Source of the DNA: Phaeoceros laevis
Taxonomy: Eukaryota; Anthocerotophyta; Anthocerotopsida; Notothyladales
Reading direction: 5' to 3'
DNA: 23,122 nucleotides
Assembly: GCA_049999765.1 (NCBI GenBank)
Contig: JBNGIQ010007137.1
Span: forward strand, 1-23,122
Made by a program: the position numbers and the translations under genes. A model generated the notes under the pieces. It did not search any database, was not told where the DNA came from, and saw only the letters and a program-made list of their open reading frames with translations. Below, in pieces: positions 21,981-23,122 of this stretch (its first letter is position 1; each line of letters opens with the position of its first letter).

Positions 21981-22613
21981 AAGCATAATTATCTATAACA
22001 AATTAGCTTCGTTCTCATTACAAATATCTAGATATTTTAAACTTATACAAGTTAATTAACTAATGCAAGTTAATAAATAACTAACACAAGATGATTGACT
22101 GATATAATTTAAATAATTAATGCAAGCTAATTATCTAATACAATTTAATTAAATAATACAAGTTATTTCCTAGCATAATTGTCTAGATAAAAATTAGCTT
22201 CGTTCTTATTAAAAATATCTAGATATTTTTAACTTAAGTGAATTGACTTGGAGTTAATGAACTAGAGTTAATTGACTCAAAGACACGTAACTCTATGACA
22301 ATTTATTTCGTAGCATAATTATCTAGATCAAAATTAACTTCGTTCTCATTGCCTTGGAATTATGCCACTCGTAGCATAATTATCTAGATATAAAATAGCA
22401 TCGTTCTCATTAAAACGTCTAGATATTTTTAAATCAAGTAAATTAACTGGAAGTCAATGAACAGAGTTAATTGACTCAAGTTGCTTAACTCTAAGTTAAC
22501 GAATAAGTATTTAATTAATTGAAAGATAATTATATATATTTAATTATTTATATATAGTTAAATAACTAAATTTAATTAACTCATAGTCAATTCATTTTGT
22601 AGCATAATTATCC
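21981..22613. repeat. dispersed AT-rich repeat family, about five copies
   Basis: A module TAGCATAATTATCTAGAT, then TTAGCTTCGTTCTCATT, then ATCTAGATATTTTTAA is seen at about 21981-22042, 22171-22233, 22309-22350 (short), 22371-22430 and 22599-22613 (start only). Two copies are followed by the same second module (AATTGACT/AACTGG ... GAGTTAATTGACTCAA) at about 22234-22280 and 22431-22479. The order and spacing suggest segmental tandem duplication with decay. Confidence 0.7.
22040..22170. repeat. short-period AT-rich tandem repeat
   Basis: Between two copies of the larger module, a unit close to ACAAGTTAATTAACTAATG (about 18-22 bases) recurs five or six times with substitutions, for example near 22046, 22065, 22085, 22120 and 22140. 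Confidence 0.5.
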
Positions 22614-22799
22614 TTAGTAGCCACCACGTATGAAACGGCGGTTTTTTTGCCACGTATAACACGTTAAAAACGTAGCATTGGGATTCCGAGTGTAGGAAAC
22701 GGCGTATTTATCCTGTATTTGTATTAATAATACCGTATATCAATTAAAAAATAATTACTATAATTCGCTTGAAATTCTAATGCCCATGGGGCCTGGGCC
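22614..22799. other. AT-rich spacer with repeated GAAACGGCG motif
   Basis: GTATGAAACGGCG (about 22628) and GTAGGAAACGGCG (about 22694) repeat about 66 bases apart. CACGTATAACACGTT between them overlaps another CACGTAT at 22625. No ORF or known signal is recognised. Confidence 0.4.
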
Positions 22800-22868
22800 A
22801 TGGACCAAGGTACATGCTGCATACATGTACAGTCATGCCATAAAGCAACATGCATGCATGTAACATGC

Positions 22869-23065
22869 AACTCTACTCAGAGAGGTTTCACCAGAAAAAA
22901 AAACTCTACTCAGAGAGCCTGCAACATCACCATCACTTGTTGCACCCGTAACTTGGCAAAACTTTCCAAACAACAAAAGTCCCGTAACTTGGCAAGTTGG
23001 CACAACCTCCAAACAAAAAACTCCTGTAACTTGGCACAAACTGCATCCCGATTCCAAACAACAAA
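22869..23065. repeat. short tandem repeats at the right edge
   Basis: AACTCTACTCAGAGAG occurs at about 22869-22884 and 22902-22917. Then CCxGTAACTTGGCA, followed by CCAAACAAxAAA, occurs three times (about 22945-22980, 22981-23020, 23021-23065). ORFs on both strands across this stretch only reflect the repeat. Confidence 0.65.
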
Positions 23066-23074
23066 ACTTACATT

Positions 23075-23102
23075 CTGATTCCAAAGTGCAAACTGGAATC
23101 AG
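23075..23102. repeat. perfect 9-bp inverted repeat (hairpin)
   Basis: CTGATTCCA (23075-23083) and TGGAATCAG (23094-23102) are exact reverse complements with a 10-base loop. Its function is unknown; it directly follows the GTAACTTGGCA tandem repeats. Confidence 0.7.
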
Positions 23103-23122
23103 CAGTCTCACATGCCACGATG

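Noticed and set aside
21981-22613. CRISPR-like array.
   Set aside because: Repeats are degenerate, spacing is irregular, there are no cas genes, and the genome is a plant's.
22800-23111. 92-codon frames on both strands at the right edge.
   Set aside because: They are produced by the short tandem repeats and have no gene-like composition.

Overview
The window is nuclear DNA of a green plant. Five protein genes can be read, four of them spliced, with mostly GT-AG introns of about 75-200 bases. Two well-conserved plant proteins (a calmodulin-regulated Ca2+-ATPase and a DEG9-type serine protease) and an intron-containing elongator tRNA-Met anchor that call. Short introns, gene-dense blocks and AT-rich, repeat-filled gaps would suit a seedless plant (bryophyte or lycophyte) or a streptophyte alga. 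That placement is inference; the sequence does not fix the species.

Layout. At the left edge (1-689, +) lies the 3' end of a spliced gene with a Crypton/DUF3504-like tyrosine-recombinase domain, cut by the window. Next is a 10-exon gene (about 1134-5517, +) for a long U2AF65-type splicing factor with two RRMs and a C-terminal UHM-like RRM; one intron is GC-AG. About 1.4 kb of mainly AT-rich noncoding DNA follows. A five-exon gene of unrecognised function (about 6994-9596, +) carries internal 'REF/REHA' repeats and a CxxC-x4-CxxC knuckle. It converges on a seven-exon type IIB Ca2+-ATPase (14537-10790, -). A tRNA-Met(CAT) with an 11-nt intron (15417-15333, -) and a nine-exon nuclear DEG9-like protease (18877-15879, -) follow on the same strand. 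The protease has two N-terminal AT-hooks and another GC-AG intron. From about 20.1 kb the DNA becomes strongly AT-rich. It contains one intronless 269-residue ORF of unknown nature (20534-21343, +), then a 116-bp tandem duplication, a dispersed family of AT-rich repeats, and short tandem repeats to the right edge.

The genes do not form a pathway: splicing factor, Ca2+ pump and protease are independent housekeeping loci next to each other, as is usual in plants. The least explained parts are the recombinase-like gene, the five-exon unknown protein and the AT-rich 20.1-23.1 kb block with its lone Cys/Tyr-rich ORF. Exon boundaries were set by hand from splice signals, reading phase and family resemblance. 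They agree in phase throughout the ATPase, the protease and the UHM gene.
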